Position numbers and translations under genes: made by a program. Below are positions 56,912 through 64,000 of a DNA stretch of 64,000 bases, piece by piece (position 1 is the stretch's first letter; every line of letters starts with the position of its first letter). Below the pieces are notes generated by a model. The model had not been told where the DNA came from and did not search any database. It worked only from the letters and a program-made list of their open reading frames with translations. This DNA is from [Pseudomonas] carboxydohydrogena (lineage in GTDB: Bacteria; Pseudomonadota; Alphaproteobacteria; Rhizobiales; Xanthobacteraceae): positions 1,982,501-2,046,500 of the forward strand of contig NZ_CP113162.1 in the NCBI RefSeq assembly GCF_029030725.1, written 5' to 3'.

Positions 56912-56945
56912 GCGCTCGCCAACCGGCCATCCCGCCGGTCAGCGC
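56912..56945 (+). terminator. hairpin at the MarR / small membrane protein convergence
   Basis: Nested complementary arms GCGCT/AGCGC and ACCGGC/GCCGGT (56912-56945) form a stem just after the MarR stop, followed by GCGTTTTC. It overlaps the end of the convergent small membrane gene. The T-run is short, so it is at best a weak terminator. Confidence 0.4.
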
Positions 56946-57148
56946 GTTTTCGGACGGCGCGGAATGTAGATGCAGGCCGCGTAGATGATGACCGGCGTGA
57001 CCAGCATCAGCCACGACAGCCCATCCCAGATGCCGTCACCGACCAGTGCCGCGATGAGGCCGATGATGCTCATGACGCCGATCAGCGCCGGGACAGCGAA
57101 GATCTGCCCGAGCGTGCGGTGCCTTGAAAAAACGCTGCGTCCGCTCAT
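56939..57148 (-). CDS. small two-span membrane protein of the TonB-receptor/PepSY operon
   Basis: Short protein of 69 aa with two hydrophobic segments (about residues 15-35 and 44-62) and basic ends. Its ATG overlaps the PepSY stop by four bases (ATGA), a strong sign of a real coupled gene. No family is recognised. Third gene of the receptor-PepSY-small protein set; it may stabilise or regulate the PepSY membrane reductase-like partner, which is inference from position. Confidence 0.75.
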   Translation of the reverse strand: MSGRSVFSRHRTLGQIFAVPALIGVMSIIGLIAALVGDGIWDGLSWLMLVTPVIIYAACIYIPRRPKTR

Positions 57149-58299
57149 GGCGTCTGCGGCTCCAGCGCCGAGACGCTCGCGACCGAACGCTCAACGGAAA
57201 CGCCCGACTTGCGCCGCCGCAGCCAGAGATAAAGCCCGGTCACCAGAAGCACGATGGTGATGACGTCGAGGATCGCCCAGATGATCTTCAGCGGCATGCC
57301 GCCGTAATCGCCGAAATGCAGCGGCTGCGACAAGAGCAGCGTCGAGACGTACCACGGCATCTCGCGGCTGTCCGTCATCGCGCCGGTCTGCGCGTCGATC
57401 AAAGCGGGTTTCAGCAGGCGAGATGTCAAAGGCGTGTCGCCGCGCATGAACACGGCATAATGGCTCTTGCTGCTGAAGATCGTGCCCGGAAACGCGACGA
57501 AGGCCGGTTTCATGTCAGGCTCCGCCTTGACCGCGACCTTCACCGCCTCGTTGACCGAGGCCGGGTTCACGACGATAGCACGGTCCTTGTACTGCGCCGT
57601 CATCGCCGCGAGCTGGTCGAACTGCCAGTATTTGATGACGAGATCGGCCCATGTGTTGATGACGCCGGTGAAGCCGACGACCAGCGTCCACATCACCAAA
57701 AGGATGCCCGCGAGATTGTGCACGTCGAGCCAGCGCACCACCCGCTTGCGCTCGCGCCGGTAGGTGCCGAAATCGAGTTTCCGCATCGACGGCGCATAGA
57801 CCACGATGCCGGAAATGATCGCCACGCAGAACAGGATGCCCATGAAGCCCAGAAACAATTTGCCCGGCAGACCGGCAAACATGTCGGTGTGCAGCCTCAG
57901 CATGATGTAGGTGAAGCGGCCGGTGACATCCGGCGCATCGAGATATTTCGCCGTATGCGCATCGACACGCACGAACGTATTCTTGGAAGGATCCGCGTTG
58001 ATCGTCTTGCCGACGCTCACCATCATCGCGTTGGGATCATCCCGATCCCAGACCAGGAAGTGCGGCACCATGTCCGGCTTCTGCGCCTTCACCGCCGCCA
58101 TGACGTCGTCGAGATTGGCTGGCGGAGTACCGGGAGGCACCTCCGCCGCCTTCACCTGCGAATGCAGGACATCATCGATCTGCTCGTGGAAAATCAGCGG
58201 CAAGCCGGTCACGCACAGCAACAGCATGAACACAGTGCAAATGATGCTCGACCATTTGTGCACCCATGACCATCGTCGTAGTGACTTGCTCGCCGCCAA
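57145..58299 (-). CDS. PepSY domain-containing membrane protein
   Basis: Inner-membrane protein of 384 aa with four spans (near residues 16-38, 143-165, 193-212 and 343-363) and periplasmic PepSY regions between. SWVHKWSSIICTVFMLLLCVTGLPL and WLDVHNLAGILLVMWTLVVGFTG are the PepSY-TM signature, with His residues that could bind haem. Such proteins next to siderophore receptors are thought to reduce ferric-siderophore. It starts at TTG with AGGAG seven bases upstream, 11 bases downstream of the receptor gene. Confidence 0.9.
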   Translation of the reverse strand: MAASKSLRRWSWVHKWSSIICTVFMLLLCVTGLPLIFHEQIDDVLHSQVKAAEVPPGTPPANLDDVMAAVKAQKPDMVPHFLVWDRDDPNAMMVSVGKTINADPSKNTFVRVDAHTAKYLDAPDVTGRFTYIMLRLHTDMFAGLPGKLFLGFMGILFCVAIISGIVVYAPSMRKLDFGTYRRERKRVVRWLDVHNLAGILLVMWTLVVGFTGVINTWADLVIKYWQFDQLAAMTAQYKDRAIVVNPASVNEAVKVAVKAEPDMKPAFVAFPGTIFSSKSHYAVFMRGDTPLTSRLLKPALIDAQTGAMTDSREMPWYVSTLLLSQPLHFGDYGGMPLKIIWAILDVITIVLLVTGLYLWLRRRKSGVSVERSVASVSALEPQTP

Positions 58300-58310
58300 T
58301 TTTGACTCCT

Positions 58311-60704
58311 TTATTTCCAGCTATATCGCAGGGTGCCGAGAACCGTGCGGGCCGTTCCAAGGCCGCAATAGGCAAGACCGGTCAGGCACGACTCGACATA
58401 GTACTTGTTGGTCAGGTTCTTCGCGGTCACCTGCGCGCTCCAGCCTTTCATGTCCGGACGCAGATACGCGAAGTCATAACTGACCGCCGCATCGAAGAGC
58501 GTATGGTCAGGGATGACGAACGTGTTCTGCCCGTCGCCCCAGCTCTTGCCGACATAGCGGACGCCCGCGCCGAATCCAAGGCCCGCCATCGGACCGTTAT
58601 ACCATGTATATTTCGCCCACAACGACGCCTGATCTTCCGGGGCAGCCTGGAGATGCTTGCCGAGATTGTTGGCCGTGGGCGGGGCGAGGCTTTTCGTGAT
58701 CTTCGTATCCAGCCGGGTGTAGCCGCCGATGATCTCCAGTTCGCGGGTCACGTTTCCGCGCACCTCGAATTCGAAACCGCGCGAGCGCGCCGAGTCGGTC
58801 TGCAAGCTCGTAAAGAAGATCGTCGGGTTGCCCGTCAGAATGTCGTTCTGATTGATCTCGAACAGCGCCGCGGTCATCATCAGGTTCATACCATTCGGCA
58901 TGAACTTGACACCGATCTCCTTGCCGTCGCCCGTCGTCGGCTTGAACGGCGTCGAGCTGCCCGCAGCGGCGCCCGTGTTCGGCACGAACGACGTCGAATA
59001 GCTGATGTAGGGCGACACGCCGTTATCGAACAGATAGTTCAGACCCACGCGGCCGGTCTGCGCGGAATCGCTGCGCGAATATGCGCCGGGAGGCGGATAA
59101 AATGCCGGAGACAGACTGGTCAGACTCGTGTTGACGAAGTCCTGCCGTCCAGTGAGCGTCAGCGTCCAGCGGTCGAGCTTCATCTGGTCTTGCGCATAGA
59201 GGCCCGCCTGATCGATCTTGTTGTTGTTCAGGATGAAGGGCGACAGCGCATCGAACGGTGTCGGAACCGCGCCATAGACCGGGTTGTAAGGATTGATGCT
59301 GGGGAACGTGCCGGACGGCTGGCCGCCCTGCGTGCGATAATCGACGCTTCCCGTCTGGTGCAGGAAGTCAAAGCCGACCAGCACCTTGTGCGTCACCGGG
59401 CCGGTGCGGAAATCGGCCTGCAACTGGTTGTCGAGCGTGACGTTCTGCGAATGCGCCTTCACGTAGTTATAGGAACGCGAGACCAGAGTATCGCTGTAGA
59501 TCGGCGGCGGCTGAGGAAAGCCCGGATTCAGCAGCAACATGCCTTCCGAACGAACCGAATTCAGATCGTTGCTGACCTCCATGTAGCGGAAGTTCTGGCG
59601 GAACTGGAGATTGTTGTCGAACTTGTGCTCGAACGCATAGCCGATCGACTTCTGTTCCAGTTTGTAGCCATCGTATGCGGGCTCGCCGATATAGACATTG
59701 TACGGCACGCGCCCGTTCGGATTCGGCAGGAACGAGACCTGTCCCGGCACGTATTGCTGATAACCCTTGTTGTCGATCTTCTGATACTGCGACAGGATCG
59801 TGAAGCTGGTGTCGTTTGTCGGACGCCACGTGAAGCTCGGCGCGATGAACGTCATGTTGTTCTGCATGAAGTCGGTCTGCGTATCGGCCAACCGGCCCAG
59901 ACCGACGATGCGATACAGGAACTCGCCGTTCTTATCGATCGGGCCGCCGATGTCGAACGCGCCCTGCCTGTAGTTGAAGTTTCCGAACGTCGTCTCGAAA
60001 TCGTAATGCGCCGTCGCCGTCGGGCGCTTGCTCACCATATTGAGGAGACCGCCCGGCTCGGTCTGCCCGTAGAGACCCGACGACGGACCCTTCACGACCT
60101 CGAGACGCTCGAGCCCATAGGTTTCGATTTTGGGGGTGGCGAAGGTCGTGCTGTCCGCGGGCAGACGCAAACCGTCGAGATAGCTCACCGCGTTGAAGCC
60201 GCGAATCTTGAAACCATCGAAGAACGCATTGGCGCCGTAACCCTGGAGGGAAACGCCCGGCGTGTATTGAAGCGCATCCTGCACGCTTTGCGCGCCTTGC
60301 GCGCGAACCTGATCCTGCGTCACGACCGAAATCGCCTGCGGCGTCGTCAAGAGCGGCGTATCGGTCTTGGTGCCGGACACGCTTTGATGAGCGAGATAGC
60401 CATCGACCGGCCCCGTGCCGCGTTCGCCAGCGCCGCGTCCGTTGACGGCACCCGCAGGCGCCACCTGCTCCGTGCCCCTGTTCCGCGCAACGCTGCGCGA
60501 GGTGCTGCGTGCGCGCGATGAAGGACGCACCGCCGCGCGGCGTCTCACCTGCGGCTTCGGCGCATCGACGGTGACCGCGGGAAGCGTCGATGATTGTTGC
60601 GCGGTCTGCGCGTGAACCGTGGAAGGAGCATTGATCGTCAGCGCGAGATAACTGACCGCGCCCATGCAGATAGCGCGTTTGAAAACCTTCGACTTGCTAT
60701 TCAT
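58311..60704 (-). CDS. TonB-dependent siderophore receptor
   Basis: Outer-membrane receptor of 797 aa. Residues 1-32 are a signal peptide ending VHAQ; a TonB-box-like LPAVTVDAP is near 42-50; an Arg/Ser-rich linker follows (about 53-78); the plug domain covers about 115-230 (TPQAISVVTQDQVRAQGAQS, then RGFNAVSYLDGLRLP, VKGPSSGLYGQTEPGG); the 22-strand barrel fills the rest and ends in YSWK. Paired Cys near the C-terminus (YVESCLTGLAYCGLG) recall FhuA/FoxA hydroxamate receptors. No FecR-signalling N-terminal domain. Leads the operon with PepSY and the small membrane protein. Confidence 0.93.
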   Translation of the reverse strand: MNSKSKVFKRAICMGAVSYLALTINAPSTVHAQTAQQSSTLPAVTVDAPKPQVRRRAAVRPSSRARSTSRSVARNRGTEQVAPAGAVNGRGAGERGTGPVDGYLAHQSVSGTKTDTPLLTTPQAISVVTQDQVRAQGAQSVQDALQYTPGVSLQGYGANAFFDGFKIRGFNAVSYLDGLRLPADSTTFATPKIETYGLERLEVVKGPSSGLYGQTEPGGLLNMVSKRPTATAHYDFETTFGNFNYRQGAFDIGGPIDKNGEFLYRIVGLGRLADTQTDFMQNNMTFIAPSFTWRPTNDTSFTILSQYQKIDNKGYQQYVPGQVSFLPNPNGRVPYNVYIGEPAYDGYKLEQKSIGYAFEHKFDNNLQFRQNFRYMEVSNDLNSVRSEGMLLLNPGFPQPPPIYSDTLVSRSYNYVKAHSQNVTLDNQLQADFRTGPVTHKVLVGFDFLHQTGSVDYRTQGGQPSGTFPSINPYNPVYGAVPTPFDALSPFILNNNKIDQAGLYAQDQMKLDRWTLTLTGRQDFVNTSLTSLSPAFYPPPGAYSRSDSAQTGRVGLNYLFDNGVSPYISYSTSFVPNTGAAAGSSTPFKPTTGDGKEIGVKFMPNGMNLMMTAALFEINQNDILTGNPTIFFTSLQTDSARSRGFEFEVRGNVTRELEIIGGYTRLDTKITKSLAPPTANNLGKHLQAAPEDQASLWAKYTWYNGPMAGLGFGAGVRYVGKSWGDGQNTFVIPDHTLFDAAVSYDFAYLRPDMKGWSAQVTAKNLTNKYYVESCLTGLAYCGLGTARTVLGTLRYSWK

Positions 60705-61109
60705 ATCGTGCCCCGAAATTTATTCCGCCCCTAGCGGATTTCTTTTTCCTCCTATCACGCTGAATCGCGTCGACACGGTTTTGAAAATTAGAAGGCATCG
60801 AAAACCGGCAGTGTTGCCGCGCGTGTTGCTTTCATGTCTCGCAACGAGATCACGCAATCAATTTTGAAAGAATCTAGTTTTCGGATTTTGATGAGTTCTA
60901 ATTTTTCGCCGCGCCTCACCGTGCGAACATGCGGGAACCGGGCGCAGAATATCTAAAATCGATTCTTGATCGCAGCGAGGATCGCGCGCCTTCATCACTC
61001 GCGAATCTCGAAGGCGGTTTTTCTCAAACGGCGGGACAAGAACTCTCGCGGCGGCGTCCCGCTTCGGGTCGCCGTCTGTCTTCCCGCCTCTTAAACGGTC
61101 TCGGGCAGG
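60705..61109. other. region upstream of the TonB-dependent receptor, with separated TTAGAA/TTCTAA half-sites
   Basis: This 405-base AT-enriched region carries the receptor promoter (minus strand). AAAATTAGAA (60784-60793) and TTCTAATTTTT (60896-60906) are inverted half-sites 102 bases apart; TTAGAA/TTCTAA resemble halves of the Irr iron-control element of Rhizobiales, but here they are not adjacent. I see no Fur-box palindrome and no supported ORF. Confidence 0.4.
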
Positions 61110-61304
61110 CTATGGGCCGACGAAGGGAGGTTCGATACCGTATTCGCCGACTGCAAAGATCGCCGCGACCAGCAAGTCGCGATGCACGTCCGCCGCGCCA
61201 AGCACGAGCAGCGAAAACAGACCCAGAGCTATGAGGATTAAGGTTGGCGAGGCGGAACCGTCATCCGGTTTTCTGCCGATCGCGTTCTTGTCCAATGTCC
61301 ACAT
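61110..61304 (-). CDS. possible small membrane protein, unknown function
   Basis: A 64-residue reading from ATG with GGGA about five bases upstream. It contains one or two hydrophobic stretches (SPTLILIALGLFSLLVLGAA and LLVAAIFAVGEYGI) after a charged N-terminus. Codon use is in keeping with its neighbours but the case is not strong. A GTG start 13 codons earlier would give 77 aa. No relative recognised; may be spurious. Confidence 0.4.
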   Translation of the reverse strand: MWTLDKNAIGRKPDDGSASPTLILIALGLFSLLVLGAADVHRDLLVAAIFAVGEYGIEPPFVGP

Positions 61305-61595
61305 GACATGTCCCACTTTAATCGCGGGAAGTTCGTCTGCCACCGACCGGCGAGATCAAAACCGACTTCTCGGCGTAACCCAGGCATTTGCGGCCATATG
61401 CCAGACTCTGCCTACGCCCCACCAATATACCTTTGAAGACTCCGACTCCAGCCAAACCCCGCCCATCGGCGCTTTGGTCGCAGCAGCCCGCGCCAAGACC
61501 CCACAGCGTGAAGGCTCGCGCGAGCGGATTTCCGGGGTTGCCGGTGGCAGGAAGAAAAAACGCCAAGCCAGTGAAATAGTTGGCTGGGCAATGAT

Positions 61596-61669
61596 TGGCT
61601 GGGGAACCTGGATTCGAACCAAGACAAACAGAGTCAGAGTCTGTTGTGCTACCGTTACACCATTCCCCA
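61596..61669 (-). tRNA. tRNA-Gln (anticodon CTG)
   Basis: The minus strand folds into a full cloverleaf of 74 bases with encoded CCA: acceptor TGGGGAA/TTCCCCA with discriminator G, D arm GTGTAACGGTAGCAC, anticodon stem ACAGA/TCTGT with loop CTCTGAC giving anticodon CTG, and T loop GGTTCGAATCC. It reads CAG codons. The neighbouring 61305-61595 gap shows nothing else. No att-like duplication of its 3' end is seen in the window. Confidence 0.96.
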
Positions 61670-62033
61670 ACGCGCTGCCGGCGCAGGACGCAAAGCGTCT
61701 CAGATCGGCGGGCAAATCGCGATCGCGGGGTGGATATAAAGTGCGAACGGGCGGCGGTCTACCCCTTTCCACCTGCCATCCCCACGGTACGGAACCACCG
61801 CTCTCCTTCGCGACGGTAAATAATGTCTTGAGGCCGTGGCAGCCGTCCGGCCCTGTCACCACGAGATAATGACGACAACCACCGCAAAATCGGCACCGCA
61901 GGCGCCCGGCCCCCGAAACGGCGGCGTTCCAGCCTGCCCAAGAGCAGCCAAACTGCACTGATCCCTTAACAATTTCTGCAACATGGCGGGCGCATAGTTG
62001 GCCGGAAAAACAGGTCTCCGAAGCCAAACTCAT
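61670..62033. other. tRNA-Gln / HerA-like divergent gap
   Basis: This 364-base gap should contain promoters for the tRNA (minus) and HerA-like gene (plus). TATAAA at 61735-61740 is on the plus strand but far from the HerA start. No ORF, repeat or RNA structure here is strong enough to call. Confidence 0.45.
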
Positions 62034-63812
62034 ATGCTGAATCCGCCCGTCCCCCAGATCGCCGCCCTTGGCAGAGTCGTCTCCGTGCGCGGCTCGCAAG
62101 CCCGCATCGGCGTGATCGCCAGTCCCGAGATCACGCCCACAACCCTGCGCGCCACCGTCGGCCAGTTCTTCGGTATCCGCAGCGCCAGGGGGACCATCGT
62201 CGCGATGATCACCGAGATGTCGCGCGAGAACATCGACATGCGCGACAACCACATCGCCGTCGCGTCGGTGGATCTGCTCGGCGAGATCTCGCACGAAGGC
62301 CGCTTCCAGCGCGGCGTGACCTCCTATCCGACCATCGGCGACGCCGTCGATATTCTCACGACCAACGAGTTGCGCACCATCTATACGCCGACGGGCCGCG
62401 ATCAGGTCAACATCGGCGCGTTGCAGCAGGATTCGGCGATCTCGGCCTACGTCAATATCGAGGAAATGCTGAGCAAGCATTTTGCCGTGCTCGGCTCCAC
62501 CGGCGTCGGCAAATCGACCAGCGTCTCGCTCTTGCTCAACGAGATCCTGCTGGCGCGGCCGAGCCTGCGCGTCTTTCTGCTCGACGTGCACAACGAATAC
62601 GGCCGCTGCTTCGGTGCGCGCGCGCAGGTCTTGAACCCGCGCAATCTCAAACTGCCGTTCTGGCTGTTCAACTTCGAGGAGTTCGTCGATGTTCTGTTCG
62701 GCGGCCGTCCCGGCGCGCCCGATGAAATGGAAGTCCTCTCCGAAGTGATCCCGATCGCCAAGGCGACCTATCTGCAATACGGCAACTCCGACCGGCACGG
62801 CCTGAAGCGCGCCGAACCGCGCGCCTCCGGCTTCACGCCCGACACCCCGGTGCCCTATCGTCTGGTCGACCTGATCTCGCTGATCGACGAGCGCATGGGC
62901 AGGCTGGAAAACCGCTCCTCGCGCATTACCTATCACAAGCTGATCCAGCGCATCGAGGTCGTGCGCAACGACGCGCGCTACAGCTTCATGTTCGAGAACG
63001 CCAATGTCGGCGGCGACAGCATGGCCGAAGTCATCAGCCACCTGTTCCGCCTGCCCGCCAACGGCAAACCGATGACGGTGATGCAACTCGCGGGCTTTCC
63101 CGCCGACGTGGTGGATTCCGTCGTCTCGGTGTTGTGCCGCATGGCGTTCGATTTCGGCCTGTGGAGCGACGGCGCCTCGCCGCTGCTGTTCGTCTGCGAG
63201 GAAGCGCATCGCTACGCCTCCGCCGACCGCACTCTCGGTTTCGGTCCGACCCGCAAGGCGGTGTCGCGCATCGCCAAGGAAGGCCGCAAATACGGCGTCT
63301 ATCTCGGCCTCATCACCCAGCGCCCGGCCGAACTCGACGCCACCATCCTGTCCCAGTGCAACACGCTGTTCGCCATGCGGCTCGCCAACGAACGCGACCA
63401 GGGGCTGCTGCGCTCCGCCGTCTCGGACGCCGCCGCCAACCTTTTGTCCTTCGTGCCGTCGCTCGGCACCCGCGAGGTGCTCGCCTTCGGTGAAGGCGTG
63501 GCGCTGCCGACGCGACTGCGCTTCAAGGAAGTACCGCCCCATCAATTGCCCCGCAGCGAAGCGACCATCGCGACCACGCCGGTCTCGGACAACGGGCACG
63601 ACATCAATTTCGTCAACTCGGTGGTCGATCGCTGGCGCGGCTCCACCACGCATCGCGACGCGCCGAGCGATCCGCTCGTCTCGGACCGGTTTGCCGAGCG
63701 CATGGGCGACCGTCCGCTGCAACGGCTCGTCGATTCGCCGATGCTGCAACCGACCTCGCCGCTCGGCCTGGAGCCGGACCGCTACTCGCTGTTGAAGAAG
63801 CCGCTGCGGTAG
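62034..63812 (+). CDS. HerA-like ATP-binding protein (DUF87 family)
   Basis: Predicted hexameric FtsK/HerA-class DNA-translocating ATPase, 592 aa. The N-terminal 120 residues form a HAS-barrel-like beta domain (ALGRVVSVRGSQARIGVI); Walker A GSTGVGKST is at 154-162; Walker B is PLLFVCEEAHR; the arginine-finger/sensor region has SRIAKEGRKYGVYLGLITQRP. No NurA nuclease, SIR2 or other defence partner is beside it on the left; the next gene is MgtC-like. Start at ATG 62034; a TTG 12 codons earlier is less likely. Role unknown, possibly DNA end processing. Confidence 0.88.
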   Translation: MLNPPVPQIAALGRVVSVRGSQARIGVIASPEITPTTLRATVGQFFGIRSARGTIVAMITEMSRENIDMRDNHIAVASVDLLGEISHEGRFQRGVTSYPTIGDAVDILTTNELRTIYTPTGRDQVNIGALQQDSAISAYVNIEEMLSKHFAVLGSTGVGKSTSVSLLLNEILLARPSLRVFLLDVHNEYGRCFGARAQVLNPRNLKLPFWLFNFEEFVDVLFGGRPGAPDEMEVLSEVIPIAKATYLQYGNSDRHGLKRAEPRASGFTPDTPVPYRLVDLISLIDERMGRLENRSSRITYHKLIQRIEVVRNDARYSFMFENANVGGDSMAEVISHLFRLPANGKPMTVMQLAGFPADVVDSVVSVLCRMAFDFGLWSDGASPLLFVCEEAHRYASADRTLGFGPTRKAVSRIAKEGRKYGVYLGLITQRPAELDATILSQCNTLFAMRLANERDQGLLRSAVSDAAANLLSFVPSLGTREVLAFGEGVALPTRLRFKEVPPHQLPRSEATIATTPVSDNGHDINFVNSVVDRWRGSTTHRDAPSDPLVSDRFAERMGDRPLQRLVDSPMLQPTSPLGLEPDRYSLLKKPLR

Positions 63813-63818
63813 CCAACC

Positions 63819-64000
63819 ATGATCGCCTGGGACGATATCCTGCTGCGGCTTCTGGTTGCGACGCTCGCGAGCGCCGCGATCGGTCTCAACCGCGACCTGC
63901 ACGGCAAACCGATCGGCATGCGCACGCTCGGCCTCGTCGGCCTCGCCTGTGCCGCCGTCGTCATCTTCGCCATGCCGACATCCGGCGAAGCCCGGATTTC
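63819..64000 (+). CDS. MgtC/SapB family membrane protein, partial (N-terminus)
   Basis: Visible 60 residues: MIAWDDILLRLLVATLASAA, then IGLNRDLHGKPIGMRTLGLV and LACAAVVIFAMP. The GLNR-(x)-GKPIGMRTLGLV pattern after the first span is the MgtC/SapB signature, with membrane segments on both sides. MgtC proteins aid growth in low magnesium and within host cells. Only six bases separate it from the HerA-like stop, so the two may be cotranscribed. The right edge of the window cuts the gene. Confidence 0.88.
   Translation, partial: MIAWDDILLRLLVATLASAAIGLNRDLHGKPIGMRTLGLVGLACAAVVIFAMPTSGEARI

Noticed and set aside
58266-60521. Long plus-strand open frame opposite the TonB-dependent receptor
   Set aside because: Arg-rich low-complexity shadow without motif or start signal; the receptor on the other strand is full length.
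61596-61669. tRNA-Gln as an island attachment site
   Set aside because: No repeat of the tRNA 3' end, no integrase and no compositional shift in the flanks within the window.
61356-63902. 848-codon minus-strand frame covering the tRNA and HerA-like gene
   Set aside because: It would run through a tRNA gene and opposite a clear ATPase; composition is typical of an antisense shadow.

Overview
Organism: The window reads as a core chromosomal segment of a high-GC alphaproteobacterium, most likely family Nitrobacteraceae (Bradyrhizobium/Rhodopseudomonas/Nitrobacter/Afipia/Oligotropha group). This rests on protein style, on the order acpP-fabG-fabD / rpsF-rpsR-DUF2232-rplI / cfa / dnaB-alr-radA-cvpA-purF, on the hopping intergenic palindromes typical of that family, and on a Rhizobiales-type GAAC-N7-GAAC motif. 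The genus is inference. Nearly all of the window is coding, with no phage, transposase, CRISPR array or obvious pseudogene. Layout: (1) 1-2271, minus strand: fatty-acid genes acpP (cut by the window edge), fabG, fabD. (2) 2439-5164: ribosomal operon rpsF-rpsR-DUF2232-rplI, with a sigma70-like promoter, a leader that can pair with the rpsF Shine-Dalgarno, and a strong terminator. (3) 5274-16025: an odd c-type cytochrome, a cyclopropane-fatty-acid-synthase-like methyltransferase, then dnaB, alr, radA (candidate LexA box), cvpA, purF, a GNAT protein and an SDR. (4) 16032-21969, minus strand: der, a lipoprotein, a TPR membrane protein, panB, NnrU, prfC. (5) 22063-22476: a two-hairpin guanidine-II (mini-ykkC) riboswitch in front of a sugE/gdx exporter gene. 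(6) 22572-25869: a branched-chain-amino-acid-type ABC transporter (livG-livF-livH-livM) without its binding protein; a livK-like gene lies at 44956-46155. (7) 26127-30221: small accessory genes (PAS-like protein, ArsC/Spx-like protein, ogt, a PNPOx-fold protein divergent from a LysR-RidA pair, a Lin0512 protein). (8) 30492-33895: an ECF-sigma module made of a DUF305 protein, a secreted YVTN beta-propeller, an ECF sigma factor and a membrane anti-sigma factor, with a GGAAT-N16-CGTC promoter candidate. (9) 33916-44884: guaA, rsmB-like, MAPEG, guaB, an MFS pump, rlmE, ppx, a DUF188 protein and uup. (10) 44956-51833: livK-like, a HI0933-type flavoprotein, a 3-hydroxyisobutyrate-dehydrogenase-like enzyme, a TetR gene divergent from an MFS gene with two copies of one 18-bp operator between them, and a second FabF-type synthase. 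(11) 51966-60704: an RND pump and its adaptor divergent from a MarR gene, then a TonB-dependent receptor / PepSY / small membrane protein operon for iron-siderophore uptake. (12) 61110-64000: a small membrane ORF, tRNA-Gln(CTG), a HerA-like ATPase and the start of an MgtC-family gene. How the genes work together: most are housekeeping (lipid synthesis, translation, replication and repair, purine synthesis). The accessory content is mainly stress response, efflux and metal uptake, each set paired with a local regulator: riboswitch, ECF/anti-sigma, TetR, MarR or LysR. The best leads for new biology are the DUF305/propeller/ECF module, the rpsF leader, the lipoprotein in the slot where I would expect bamB, and the LysR-RidA/PNPOx locus.
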